Assembly: GCA_028277645.1 (NCBI GenBank)
Contig: JANQFV010000037.1
Location: 248,001 to 312,000 of the forward strand
Source: Phycisphaerae bacterium
GTDB lineage: Bacteria; Planctomycetota; Phycisphaerae; UBA1845; Fen-1342
DNA: 64,000 nucleotides
Direction of reading: 5' to 3'
The first letter of the stretch is position 1, and each line of letters starts with the position of its first letter. The translations under genes and the position numbers were made by a program. Shown here piece by piece: positions 43,317-51,993 of the stretch. The notes beneath the pieces are model-generated. The model was not told where the DNA came from. It saw only the letters and a program-made list of their open reading frames with translations, and made no database searches.

Positions 43317-44197
43317 GGCGTAACCGTGAAAGCCGAGCGCTCAACGGGTATCGCGAACACCTCTGTCGCGGCCATTCGCGCGCGGGCCACATCCGACCGC
43401 AGGTACTCCAGCGCCGCTTCGACTGCCGCGCTCGGCGGCTGAGCAAAGTACACCTGAATCACCTGTGCCAGCCCGTAACGCTCGGCCTCGATCTCTTCCA
43501 GCGATGGAAACGCGGCATCCCCCGCCCGCTCCATCCGCAGACCCAGGTAGCGCACACCGTCTCCGTCATACCCAATCGCCGCGAAGCCTAGCGCAGCGGG
43601 ATCCTCCCACACGCGTGCCACGACCTCGGCGTCGCTCTCGCACACCGTCCACGGCGGCGTGGCCATGAAGATGCCCGCCATCTGGGCAAGCTGCATCCCC
43701 GCCAGCGTATCCTTCCCGCGCGCATACAGGCGAATCTGTCCCGTCAGATCCGGAATCTGGTCGCCGGCGAGTGGTTCCCAGGTGGTCACGTCGCCACGCA
43801 GGATCATTCGCAGATGCCCGGCGAAGATCGCGTCCAGCCGATTCTGATCGTGAACATACAGCGCCAGCCCGCGTATCCCGAGCCGCCGCCCGCCGATCGG
43901 CTGGTCCCCGAACGCAGTCCGTTCCTTTTCGCCGGGCCTGCGGTCGACACACGCTAGATCGCACTCGCCCGTAGCCAGCGCATGAAATCCGTCCTGGGCA
44001 TGGCGCAACGGCCAGCGCTTGGTGACTACAAACTCCGCCTGCTCACTCATGTCGAGCCAGGATGCAACCAGGTCGGTCGAAATCTGCGCCCCTGCCAGCG
44101 TCAGCGCGTAGACCGGCGTTCGCTCTGTCGTTTGACACCCCGCAGCGCTCAGCAATGCCGCCAAACCGACCACGAATATCGCGGTTTGAATCCGCAC
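43313..44197 (-). CDS. PstS-type substrate-binding lipoprotein
   Basis: A 294-residue exported protein of the phosphate-binding-like superfamily. I chose the GTG at 44197, which begins RIQTAIFVVGLAALLSAAGC with a lipobox near residue 21; the much longer open frame upstream lies across asnS and is not real. The domain reads TLAGAQISTDLVASWL, ALATGECDLACVDRRPGEKE, LAGDQIPDLTGQIRLYARGK and DPAALGFAAIGYDGDGVRYL. This is the order of PstS proteins, but with R-G-K-D-T in place of the usual D-G-S-G-T loop, so the ligand may not be phosphate. No permease gene is adjacent; instead an enolase-superfamily gene is translationally coupled. Confidence 0.8.
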   Translation of the reverse strand: MRIQTAIFVVGLAALLSAAGCQTTERTPVYALTLAGAQISTDLVASWLDMSEQAEFVVTKRWPLRHAQDGFHALATGECDLACVDRRPGEKERTAFGDQPIGGRRLGIRGLALYVHDQNRLDAIFAGHLRMILRGDVTTWEPLAGDQIPDLTGQIRLYARGKDTLAGMQLAQMAGIFMATPPWTVCESDAEVVARVWEDPAALGFAAIGYDGDGVRYLGLRMERAGDAAFPSLEEIEAERYGLAQVIQVYFAQPPSAAVEAALEYLRSDVARARMAATEVFAIPVERSAFTVTP

Positions 44198-44254
44198 GCC
44201 ATCCCGCCGTACACTTAGCGTTTTCCGTACAACCTGCACGCAGAGAGAGATGCC

Positions 44255-45760
44255 ATGGCGGCTACAACGATCGCGAAGCTTCCGGAACATGTCGGCCAAA
44301 CGGTAACACTCCAGGGCTGGCTCTACAACAGCCGCTCCAGCGGCAAGCTGCTGTTCCTCATCGTGCGCGACGGCACCGGGCTGTGCCAGTGCGTGTTCGA
44401 GAAGACCGATGCCAACGCCGACCTGTTCGCCGAAGCCAAGAAGCTCAGCCAGGAATCGTCGCTCGAGGTCACTGGCGAGGTGCGCGCCGAGTCGCGCTCC
44501 GTCGGCGGACACGAGCTCACCGTCTCCGACGTGCGCATTATCCAGAACGCCGAAGGCTATCCCATCACACCCAAGGCGCACGGCATCGAGTTCCTGATGA
44601 AGCACCGCCACCTGTGGTTCCGCTCGCAACGGCAGTGGGCGATCCTGCGCGTGCGGCACACCGTCGTGAACGCCATTCGCGAGTACTTCAACAGCAACGA
44701 TTTCGTGCTGATCGACACGCCGATCTTCGCCCCCGCGGCGGGCGAGGGTGCCCAGACGCTGTTCGAAGTGAACTACTTCGGTGACCCCGTCTACCTCGCC
44801 CAGACCGGCCAGCTCTACGTCGAGTCCGCACTGATGGCTCACCGCAAGGTGTACTGTTTCGGCCCGACGTTCCGCGCCGAAAAGAGCAAGACCCGCCGCC
44901 ACCTGACCGAGTTCTGGATGGTCGAGCCCGAGATTACCTACGCCGACCTCGACGACGTCGTCGCGCTGGCCGAGGACTTCACGTATTCGCTCGTGCAGAC
45001 CGTGCTACGCGAACGGCGTGCAGAGCTGGAACTGCTCGGCCGCGACCTCAGCAAGCTGGAGTGCATCACCAAGCCCTTCGAGCGCATGACCTACAGTCAG
45101 GCCGTAGACGTCCTGCACAGCGACGACGTGCAAAAGATGCTCGCCGACGATCTCGAGCGTGCGAAAGCCCGCGTCACCGAGCTGCAGAAGCTGATCGACG
45201 ACAAAGAGGACGAGCGCACCGCACCCGGAACCAAGCAGTGGAAGGTCGACAAGCTCGCGCAGGAAGTACTCGACCACCGCGAAGAGCTGGCCGATCAGGA
45301 GGACGCGGTCCGCAATATCCCGCACCACATGGAGCTGGCGAAGAACTTCGAGTGGGGCAGCGACCTGGGCGGCTCGGACGAGACCATCATCGCCCGCCTG
45401 CACGAAAAGCCGACCTTCGTCACGCACTACCCGCGTGACTGCAAGGCTTTCTACATGAAGCAGAACGCCGACGATCCCCGCGTCGTCAACAACCTCGATA
45501 TGCTCGCTCCCGAAGGCTACGGCGAAATCATCGGCGGCAGCCAGCGCGAGGACAACCTCGACGCCATCCTGGAGCGCATTGCCCACGAGCAACTGCCGCA
45601 GGAAGAGTACGAGTGGTACCTCGACCTCCGCCGCTACGGCAGCGTCCCCCATGGCGGCTTCGGCCTCGGCGTAGAACGCACGGTAGCCTGGCTCTGCGGC
45701 CTCAAGCACATCCGCGAGACCATCCCCTTCGCCCGCATGATGGGAAGAATCTATCCGTAG
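44255..45760 (+). CDS. asnS: Asparaginyl-tRNA synthetase
   Basis: A 501-residue class IIb synthetase that charges tRNA-Asn. GAGAGAG precedes the ATG. The N-terminal OB fold is VTLQGWLYNSRSSGKLLFLI. Motif 2 is FRAEKSKTRRHLTEFWMVEP, and motif 3 is GGFGLGVERTVAWLCGL near the end; IIGGSQRED is the Asn/Asp-type signature. ADDPRVVNNLDMLAPEG and YLDLRRYGSVPHGG are also as expected. Between residues about 289 and 364 there is a charged coiled-coil-like insert (DDLERAKARVTELQKLIDDK, LAQEVLDHREELADQED) absent from the 466-residue E. coli enzyme. Confidence 0.96.
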   Translation: MAATTIAKLPEHVGQTVTLQGWLYNSRSSGKLLFLIVRDGTGLCQCVFEKTDANADLFAEAKKLSQESSLEVTGEVRAESRSVGGHELTVSDVRIIQNAEGYPITPKAHGIEFLMKHRHLWFRSQRQWAILRVRHTVVNAIREYFNSNDFVLIDTPIFAPAAGEGAQTLFEVNYFGDPVYLAQTGQLYVESALMAHRKVYCFGPTFRAEKSKTRRHLTEFWMVEPEITYADLDDVVALAEDFTYSLVQTVLRERRAELELLGRDLSKLECITKPFERMTYSQAVDVLHSDDVQKMLADDLERAKARVTELQKLIDDKEDERTAPGTKQWKVDKLAQEVLDHREELADQEDAVRNIPHHMELAKNFEWGSDLGGSDETIIARLHEKPTFVTHYPRDCKAFYMKQNADDPRVVNNLDMLAPEGYGEIIGGSQREDNLDAILERIAHEQLPQEEYEWYLDLRRYGSVPHGGFGLGVERTVAWLCGLKHIRETIPFARMMGRIYP

Positions 45761-45830
45761 AGATTAAGGGATCAAGGATCAGAGCCCGAAGCGCAAGCGA
45801 GGGATGAGCTGACGACAGCACGTACCGCCG

Positions 45831-47144
45831 ATGTCCTATGAATTCCTCATCCCGCTCGCCGGCGCTATTCTCGCTCTACTTTGTCTCTACTTCTCCCTCC
45901 GCGCAGCTCGACGCCAGCGACTCGTAGATAACCTGCCAACATCTAAGACGACCGGTGTGTTCATCGGGCTGGTCGAGCTTAAGGGCACCGCCGAGGTGGA
46001 GCGGCCGCTGGTCAGCTACCTCGCGGAAGCGCCGTGCGTTTATTACCACTGGCTCATCCAGGAGCACTGGTCGCGCACCGTCACCGAGACCTACACCGAC
46101 AGCAAAGGCCGCACCAAGACCCGCACCCGCCGCGAGAGCGGCTGGACCACTGTCGACAGCGGCCGCGACCAGATCGACTTCTACCTCCGCGACGACGAGG
46201 GCGTGATCCGCGTTAAGCCCGAAGGGGCGAGCATCGATCCGCTCCCAGTGTTCGACGAGACCTGCGGTCGCTCCGATCCGCTCTACTACGACAAAGGCCC
46301 CGCCCACGCGGTCGCCCACTCAGATCACCGCCGCAGGTTCACCGAGCAGGCCATCCCCCTGCACCAGCAGGTGTACCTCATGGGCCCGGCCCGCGAACGC
46401 GACGATGTCGTCGCTCCCGAGATCCGCCACGACCGCGATGCGGCGATGTACCTCATCTCAACCGAGACCGAACAATCCGTCCGCCGCGACTACGCGCTCC
46501 AGTTCTGGTTCCTCGGAATCCTCGCGATCATCCTGGCAGTCGCGGGATGGCTGATCTTCGACCTGGCGCGCGAGCTCGAACCGTCCACGCGCATCGGCAC
46601 GTACGTGCTCGCCGGTAGCGTCGGTCTGGCCGCCTGGCTGCTCGGCTGGGTCTGGATGGCGTTCAACAGTCTGATCGATCTGCGGCAGCGCGTTCGGCAG
46701 GCCTGGGCCAACGTCGACGTGCAGCTCAAACGCCGGTCCGACCTGATCCCCAATCTCGTGCGCGCCGTCGAGGGGCTACGTGACCACGAACGCACAGTGC
46801 AGGAGCAACTCGCCGAGCTACGGGCCCAACTCACCGCTACCGCTCCCGGCGAAACCGGCCCCGACCCCCGCGGCTGTGCGCCGGTGCTCCTGGCAATCGT
46901 CGAAGCCTACCCCGAACTCAAGTCCGACGAGTCGTTCAATCGACTCCAGGCGAGCCTGATCGACACCGAGCAGCGCGTTGCGCTGGCGCGGACCTACTTC
47001 AACGACATCGCCACGTTCTACAATACGCGGTTGCAGGTCATCCCCGACCGCTACCTTGCCGCGCTGGGCAATTTGCGCCCACAACCACTGATCACGGCCA
47101 CCGACTTCGAACGCGCCCCTGTCCACGTCTCGCTCGCCGACTGA
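45831..47144 (+). CDS. GIDE/MUL1-like domain fused to LemA domain, membrane protein
   Basis: A 437-residue membrane protein. One N-terminal helix (IPLAGAILALLCLYFSL) leads to an extramembrane GIDE-type domain like that of mitochondrial MUL1 (about residues 35-215): FIGLVELKGTAEVERPLVSY, APCVYYHWLIQEHW, and GQ-like strands to QVYLMGPARERDD. Two helices follow (FLGILAIILAVAGWLIF and LAGSVGLAAWLLGWVWMAF). The C-terminal part is a LemA domain: VRQAWANVDVQLKRRSDLIP, NLVRAVEGLRDHERT, ending TFYNTRLQVIPDRYLA. Both domains occur in envelope-stress or conflict-related membrane proteins in bacteria; the function of this fusion is not established. The ribosome binding site is weak. Confidence 0.85.
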   Translation: MSYEFLIPLAGAILALLCLYFSLRAARRQRLVDNLPTSKTTGVFIGLVELKGTAEVERPLVSYLAEAPCVYYHWLIQEHWSRTVTETYTDSKGRTKTRTRRESGWTTVDSGRDQIDFYLRDDEGVIRVKPEGASIDPLPVFDETCGRSDPLYYDKGPAHAVAHSDHRRRFTEQAIPLHQQVYLMGPARERDDVVAPEIRHDRDAAMYLISTETEQSVRRDYALQFWFLGILAIILAVAGWLIFDLARELEPSTRIGTYVLAGSVGLAAWLLGWVWMAFNSLIDLRQRVRQAWANVDVQLKRRSDLIPNLVRAVEGLRDHERTVQEQLAELRAQLTATAPGETGPDPRGCAPVLLAIVEAYPELKSDESFNRLQASLIDTEQRVALARTYFNDIATFYNTRLQVIPDRYLAALGNLRPQPLITATDFERAPVHVSLAD

Positions 47145-47313
47145 CCGCCGCGCTGATTTGATCAAGCCGAATCACCTGCCCGCGGGAATTGACTGCCCGA
47201 GTTGCCCACCAGCGGCCAATGCTCCACAATGGCGGTTTGTACACGCTCCCTGAAGCCAATAGCAGGATCTGCGCCGCCCGGCGGTGCCCGTCTACGGAAA
47301 GAGAGTCCTCCCC

Positions 47314-48723
47314 ATGAGCCAACCCGATCAAGCCTCCCGTCGCGATTTCCTCAAGGGCGCCGCCATCACCGGCCTCAGCCTTGCCACGCTCTACGAGATC
47401 GGCTGCACTGCCGGCGGGCGCTATGGTTTCGCCCCCGTGCCCGCGATCCCGCCCGAGGACGACGTCTTCTCCGAGGAGACGCCCCCGCAATTCCCCGACC
47501 TGCGCATCGCGTACATCGGCACGGCTGGAATCGGCAAGTACCACATCAAGACCACCGTCGAGCACGGCGTGCAGTGCCTCTGTTACTGCGACGTCGACAC
47601 CGCGCGCTACAAGAACGCCGTCGAAGCGTTCCCCAAGGCGCGGGCCTACCAGGACTACCGCAAGATGTTCGACAAGGAGCACAAGAACATCGACGCGGTG
47701 ATGATCGGCACGCCTGATCACCATCACTATCCCGCAACCAAGATCGCGATGGACCTCGGCAAGCACGTCTACACCCAGAAGCCGATGGCCCACACGCCAT
47801 GGGAAGCCCGCGAGCTGGCGAAGGTCGCCCGCCAGACGAAAGTCGTCACGCAAATGGGCAACCAGGGGCACGCACTGGAAGGCTGGCGGCTGATCTACGA
47901 GTGGATCAACAGTGGCGCCCTCGGCCAGGTTGTCGAAGCGCACTCCTGGACCGACCGCCCCATCTGGCCCCAGGGCCTCGCCCGTCCCGAAGGCGAAGAC
48001 GCCGTTCCGGCCGGCCTCGATTGGGACCTTTGGCTGGGCCCGGCTCCCGTGCGTCCGTTCAAGAAAGAAGCCTACCACCCGTTCAGTTGGCGCGGCTGGT
48101 GGGATTTTGGTGCCGGGGCGCTCGGCGACATGGCCTGCCACACTATGGACGGCGTGTTCTGGGCGCTCGACCCCGGCCCGCCCAGCTCGATCGAGCCGAT
48201 CGCAGCCACACCCATCACGCCCGACGGCTATCCGAATGCCACTGTGATCAAGTGGCGCTTCCCGAAACATCGCGGCCGCCCTGGCTTCGACGCCTACTGG
48301 TATGACGGCGGGCTCAAGCCCCCCTTCCCGGCTGAACTTGAAGCCACCCGCTCCTTCGCTGCCACCGGCAACCTCTTCATCGGCACGAAGGCCTCCCTAC
48401 TGGTGGCGGGCAGCTATGGCGAGAGCCCACGCATCTTCCCCGAGACGAAGATGCGCGAAATCGGCAAGCCGCCCAAGATGCTGGCCCGCTCCTGCGGCCA
48501 CGTGCTCGAATGGCTGCTCGCATCAGTCGACGAACGCCCGCGCGACTATCCGAAGTCGAACTTCGATTATGCCGGTCCCATGACCGAGAGTGTTCTGCTC
48601 GGCAACGTCGCCCTGCGCGTCGGCCGTCGCCTCGAATGGGATGCGGAGAAAATGGAGTTCACCAACTTCCCTGCGGCCAACGAGTTCGTCTCCAAGGAAT
48701 ACCGCGCCGGCTGGAAGTTCTAA
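47314..48723 (+). CDS. Tat-exported Gfo/Idh/MocA family oxidoreductase
   Basis: A 469-residue NAD(P)-dependent oxidoreductase, probably acting on a sugar or sugar acid outside the cytoplasm. The twin-arginine signal is SRRDFLKGAAITGLSLATL. The Rossmann part has LRIAYIGTAGIGKYHIKTTV, then MIGTPDHHHYPATKIAMDLG and KHVYTQKPMAHTPWEARELA with the catalytic Lys motif. GNQGHALEGWRLIYEWINSG and FGAGALGDMACHTMD belong to the second domain. Tat export means the cofactor is bound before transport. This type is greatly expanded in planctomycetes. The start ATG at 47314 is placed just before the Tat motif; GAAAGAGAG is upstream. No sugar-use partner gene is adjacent. Confidence 0.94.
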   Translation: MSQPDQASRRDFLKGAAITGLSLATLYEIGCTAGGRYGFAPVPAIPPEDDVFSEETPPQFPDLRIAYIGTAGIGKYHIKTTVEHGVQCLCYCDVDTARYKNAVEAFPKARAYQDYRKMFDKEHKNIDAVMIGTPDHHHYPATKIAMDLGKHVYTQKPMAHTPWEARELAKVARQTKVVTQMGNQGHALEGWRLIYEWINSGALGQVVEAHSWTDRPIWPQGLARPEGEDAVPAGLDWDLWLGPAPVRPFKKEAYHPFSWRGWWDFGAGALGDMACHTMDGVFWALDPGPPSSIEPIAATPITPDGYPNATVIKWRFPKHRGRPGFDAYWYDGGLKPPFPAELEATRSFAATGNLFIGTKASLLVAGSYGESPRIFPETKMREIGKPPKMLARSCGHVLEWLLASVDERPRDYPKSNFDYAGPMTESVLLGNVALRVGRRLEWDAEKMEFTNFPAANEFVSKEYRAGWKF

Positions 48724-48886
48724 GCCACACGGACGGGCTCCATCCGCCGCCCCCCCCTCCCTCTCAGCGGGCTCGGGTGGGACCCATCCGCCAAGTCCCC
48801 TTCCCTTTCAGGGAGGGGTTAGGGGAGGGTAGAGCAGTTGGCGGTTGGGACGCGCCCTAAGGTCTACAATCCTCAATCCTCGACCC

Positions 48887-49366
48887 TCAATCCTCTGCTC
48901 CGCCCTTCAAGCTCAGTTCGTAGTAAACCACGTTATCCAGCGGGTTGTCGTAGTACGGCTCAATCACCTGAAACTCCAGCGACTCGTACAGCGTCCGCGC
49001 CGGCGTCATGCTGCCCAGCGTATCGAGGCGCATCCGCGCATACCCCATTTCACAGGCCGCCCGAATGATCTCCTGCGCCAGACGTCGCCCGAGACCGGAT
49101 TGTTGATACGCCGCCCGCACGTACAGCCGCTTCATCTCGCAGATGTCGTCCGCGAACGGCCGGACCGCGACACAACCCGCCCAATCGTCCGGCGCTTTGG
49201 CCAGCAGCACGCGCCCCCGCGGCGACGCATACTTGCCCGGCAACGTCTCCAATTCCTCGGTGAACCCCTGAAAGCAGAGGTTGTGCCTGAGCACGCCCGC
49301 GTACTCCAGGAACAGCTTTCGAACGACGGGCATGTCGTCCGGCGACCTGGCAATCATGATCTCCAT
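48887..49366 (-). CDS. GNAT family N-acetyltransferase
   Basis: A 159-residue acetyltransferase from the ATG at 49366. KRLYVRAAYQQSGLGRRLAQ (about residues 80-100) carries the acetyl-CoA loop Q-x-G-L-G-R-R, and YARMRLDTLGSMTPARTLYE with SLEFQVIEPYYDNP (about 110-145) is the C-terminal half. The last part has the pattern of the group that acetylates small molecules. The first 25 residues (IMIARSPDDMPVVRKLFLEY) are the usual N-terminal strand and helix. It is on the same strand as the M14 peptidase gene, separated by two palindromes. The substrate is unknown. Confidence 0.9.
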   Translation of the reverse strand: MEIMIARSPDDMPVVRKLFLEYAGVLRHNLCFQGFTEELETLPGKYASPRGRVLLAKAPDDWAGCVAVRPFADDICEMKRLYVRAAYQQSGLGRRLAQEIIRAACEMGYARMRLDTLGSMTPARTLYESLEFQVIEPYYDNPLDNVVYYELSLKGGAED

Positions 49367-49400
49367 ACGGTCACCCGGTAGCCGACACACCCACGTGTAA

Positions 49401-49446
49401 GGCGGGTTTTACCCGCCACGTACCCAATCGGCGGGCAGAGCCCGCC
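49401..49446. repeat. Twin palindromes between GNAT and M14 genes
   Basis: GGCGGGTTTTACCCGCC (49401-49417) and GGCGGGCAGAGCCCGCC (49430-49446) are two perfect 6-base stems with 5-base loops. They lie directly after the stop of the M14 peptidase gene and could end its transcript or represent a dispersed repeat. Confidence 0.65.
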
Positions 49447-49450
49447 CTGC

Positions 49451-50236
49451 TCAATCTGCAAACCCGTTACAGATGAACGCCAGCAAAGCCGTCCGGTTCT
49501 CTTGCCAGGTGGTCTCCGCATCCAGCTCCCGCGGCAGTTCCAGCGTGATCGTCGGGATGAGACGGTCGACGCCCGCCCAACTGCCGAAACTCCCCGGCGT
49601 CGGGTAGCCCATGCTCTCGGCCACAACGTAGCCATTCTGCTCTGCCATCAACTCGGCCCAGTACCGCGCGGGGCCGTCGAAGTTATTGCAGTGCCGGCCG
49701 CGGCCGATCGAGTGAATCGACACGATCCGCTCCGGCTGTAGATATTCAATGGCCCGCAGCAGAGCTCGCGTTTCGGGCTCGCTCGCCGGGCGCTCCCCGT
49801 GTCGGTTGGCTGATCCGGCTGATCGCTTCCAGTTTTCGGCCGGGAAATTGCGATTCAGATCGACACCCCGCACGTTGCTCCGCGTACCACGTGCCAATCC
49901 GTCCGGATTCACCTCTGGGATCACGCCCACCCGCCGGCCGAGATAGGCCTCCGGATTCGCCGCGAGGTAGTCGATCAGGTCGTGGGCTACAGTCGCACTG
50001 GTCGGCTCATTGCCATGAATTCCGCCGAAGATCAGCAGACGCTCCGAACCGGTGCCGAAAACGTCCATGACGAGTGTGGTCCCCTCGACGGAACGTCCGA
50101 TCTCGAAGCGTCGATGTGTCTTGCCGGATACTTCCGTGGTATCCGGGCGCACGAGATCATCCGTTCGTTGAGTCGTTGCGCACCCCGTCAGAATCAGGCC
50201 CACACCAGTACTCACCATTCCCAGTCGCCGCCACAT
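49451..50236 (-). CDS. M14 family zinc carboxypeptidase lipoprotein
   Basis: A 261-residue lipoprotein. Of three close ATGs the one at 50236 fits best, because GGAGG lies eight bases before it. The signal MWRRLGMVSTGVGLILTGC ends in a lipobox. The zinc site is GGIHGNEPTSA (His and Glu), followed by NPDGLARGTRSNVRGVDLNR with the substrate Arg, SIHSIGRGRHCNNFDG (third zinc ligand His) and the catalytic Glu in TITLELPREL. The layout is like MpaA-type murein peptide amidases, which clip diaminopimelate from peptides. This would fit recycling of cell-wall peptides, but the substrate is inferred. Confidence 0.92.
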   Translation of the reverse strand: MWRRLGMVSTGVGLILTGCATTQRTDDLVRPDTTEVSGKTHRRFEIGRSVEGTTLVMDVFGTGSERLLIFGGIHGNEPTSATVAHDLIDYLAANPEAYLGRRVGVIPEVNPDGLARGTRSNVRGVDLNRNFPAENWKRSAGSANRHGERPASEPETRALLRAIEYLQPERIVSIHSIGRGRHCNNFDGPARYWAELMAEQNGYVVAESMGYPTPGSFGSWAGVDRLIPTITLELPRELDAETTWQENRTALLAFICNGFAD

Positions 50237-50355
50237 ACGCATCGCCTCCATGCTCTCTGCGTTCCTGCCCTGGGCCACTGTTCTTGAACAGTGTCTTCAT
50301 CGCGCAACGCCGGTACGCCCCGTCACGCGTGCCCGTAATCTGCCGAATAGCCAGC

Positions 50356-51015
50356 CTACGACCGGAACTGGTGCCGCACAATCTCCCCGGTCGAGAGGAA
50401 GATCACGTCCTCGGCAATGTTCGTTGCATGGTCGGCGATGCGCTCCAGGTTCTTCGCAATCGACAGCACGTCGAGCAGCGCCCGCATGCTCTCGGGTGTG
50501 CGGTCGGCATTCTCCACCACGCTCCGCACGATCTGGCCGTGCAGCGCGTCGATGACCGCCTCCTGTTCTCCGATCGCATACGCCTGCTCGGCATCGCTGT
50601 TGGTGTACGCCTCGATCGCACCGCGGAGCGATTGTCGTACCAGCGGACATAAACGCTTCAGCTCCGGCAGGCCCCGCGCCAGCTTCTGAACCTCGTCGTG
50701 CCGGGCACGCTCCGCGATGTTCACCGCGCAGTCCGCCACGCGCTCCAGGTCGCTGTTGACCTTCAGGATCGTACACAGCAGCCGCAGATCCACCCCCACT
50801 GGCTGGTACAGCGCCAGGATGCGAACAACTTCCGCTTCGACCTCCACTTCCGCGACGTCGATCTCCTCGTCACGCAGCATCACCCGTCGAGCCAGCTCCT
50901 CATTGCACTCGAACACCACCTCGCAAGCTTCGTAGAGCACATCCTCCACCTGGCTCGCCATGCGCAGCGTCCGGCGGCGAAGATCGTCCAACAAACTGAC
51001 AAAGTGTGCGGTCAT
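50356..51015 (-). CDS. phoU: Phosphate transport system regulator PhoU
   Basis: A 219-residue cytoplasmic all-helical protein that links the Pst transporter to the PhoR kinase and damps the phosphate response. Two PhoU repeats are present. In the first, VEAEVVRILALYQPVGVDLR then LLCTILKVNSDLERVADCAV and NIAERA give the metal-binding E-x-x-x-D pattern. In the second, MRALLDVLSIAKNLERIADH and ATNIAEDVIFL repeat it. Length is typical. It is the last gene of pstSCAB-phoU, 106 bases after pstB. Confidence 0.96.
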   Translation of the reverse strand: MTAHFVSLLDDLRRRTLRMASQVEDVLYEACEVVFECNEELARRVMLRDEEIDVAEVEVEAEVVRILALYQPVGVDLRLLCTILKVNSDLERVADCAVNIAERARHDEVQKLARGLPELKRLCPLVRQSLRGAIEAYTNSDAEQAYAIGEQEAVIDALHGQIVRSVVENADRTPESMRALLDVLSIAKNLERIADHATNIAEDVIFLSTGEIVRHQFRS

Positions 51016-51121
51016 CCGCGGTGGTACCCGTTTCTACGGTCCAGCGATTCTTCAGGTCTGCTCCCCGCTGCCCGGTGCTCACACATCGCCGTGCAGGCGG
51101 AATCGACATTCTATTATATCG

Positions 51122-51973
<852 letters not shown>

Positions 51974-51993
51974 TGTCAGTCACATTCGTCATA

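Noticed and set aside
43313-44902. A 529-codon open frame covering the PstS-type lipoprotein and running far upstream
   Set aside because: Its first 235 codons lie antisense to asnS and have shadow composition; the lipoprotein signal peptide begins at the GTG at 44197.
48740-48840. C-rich and G-rich tracts after the Gfo/Idh gene as a possible terminator
   Set aside because: The pairing is loose and there is no T-run; it looks like low-complexity spacer.
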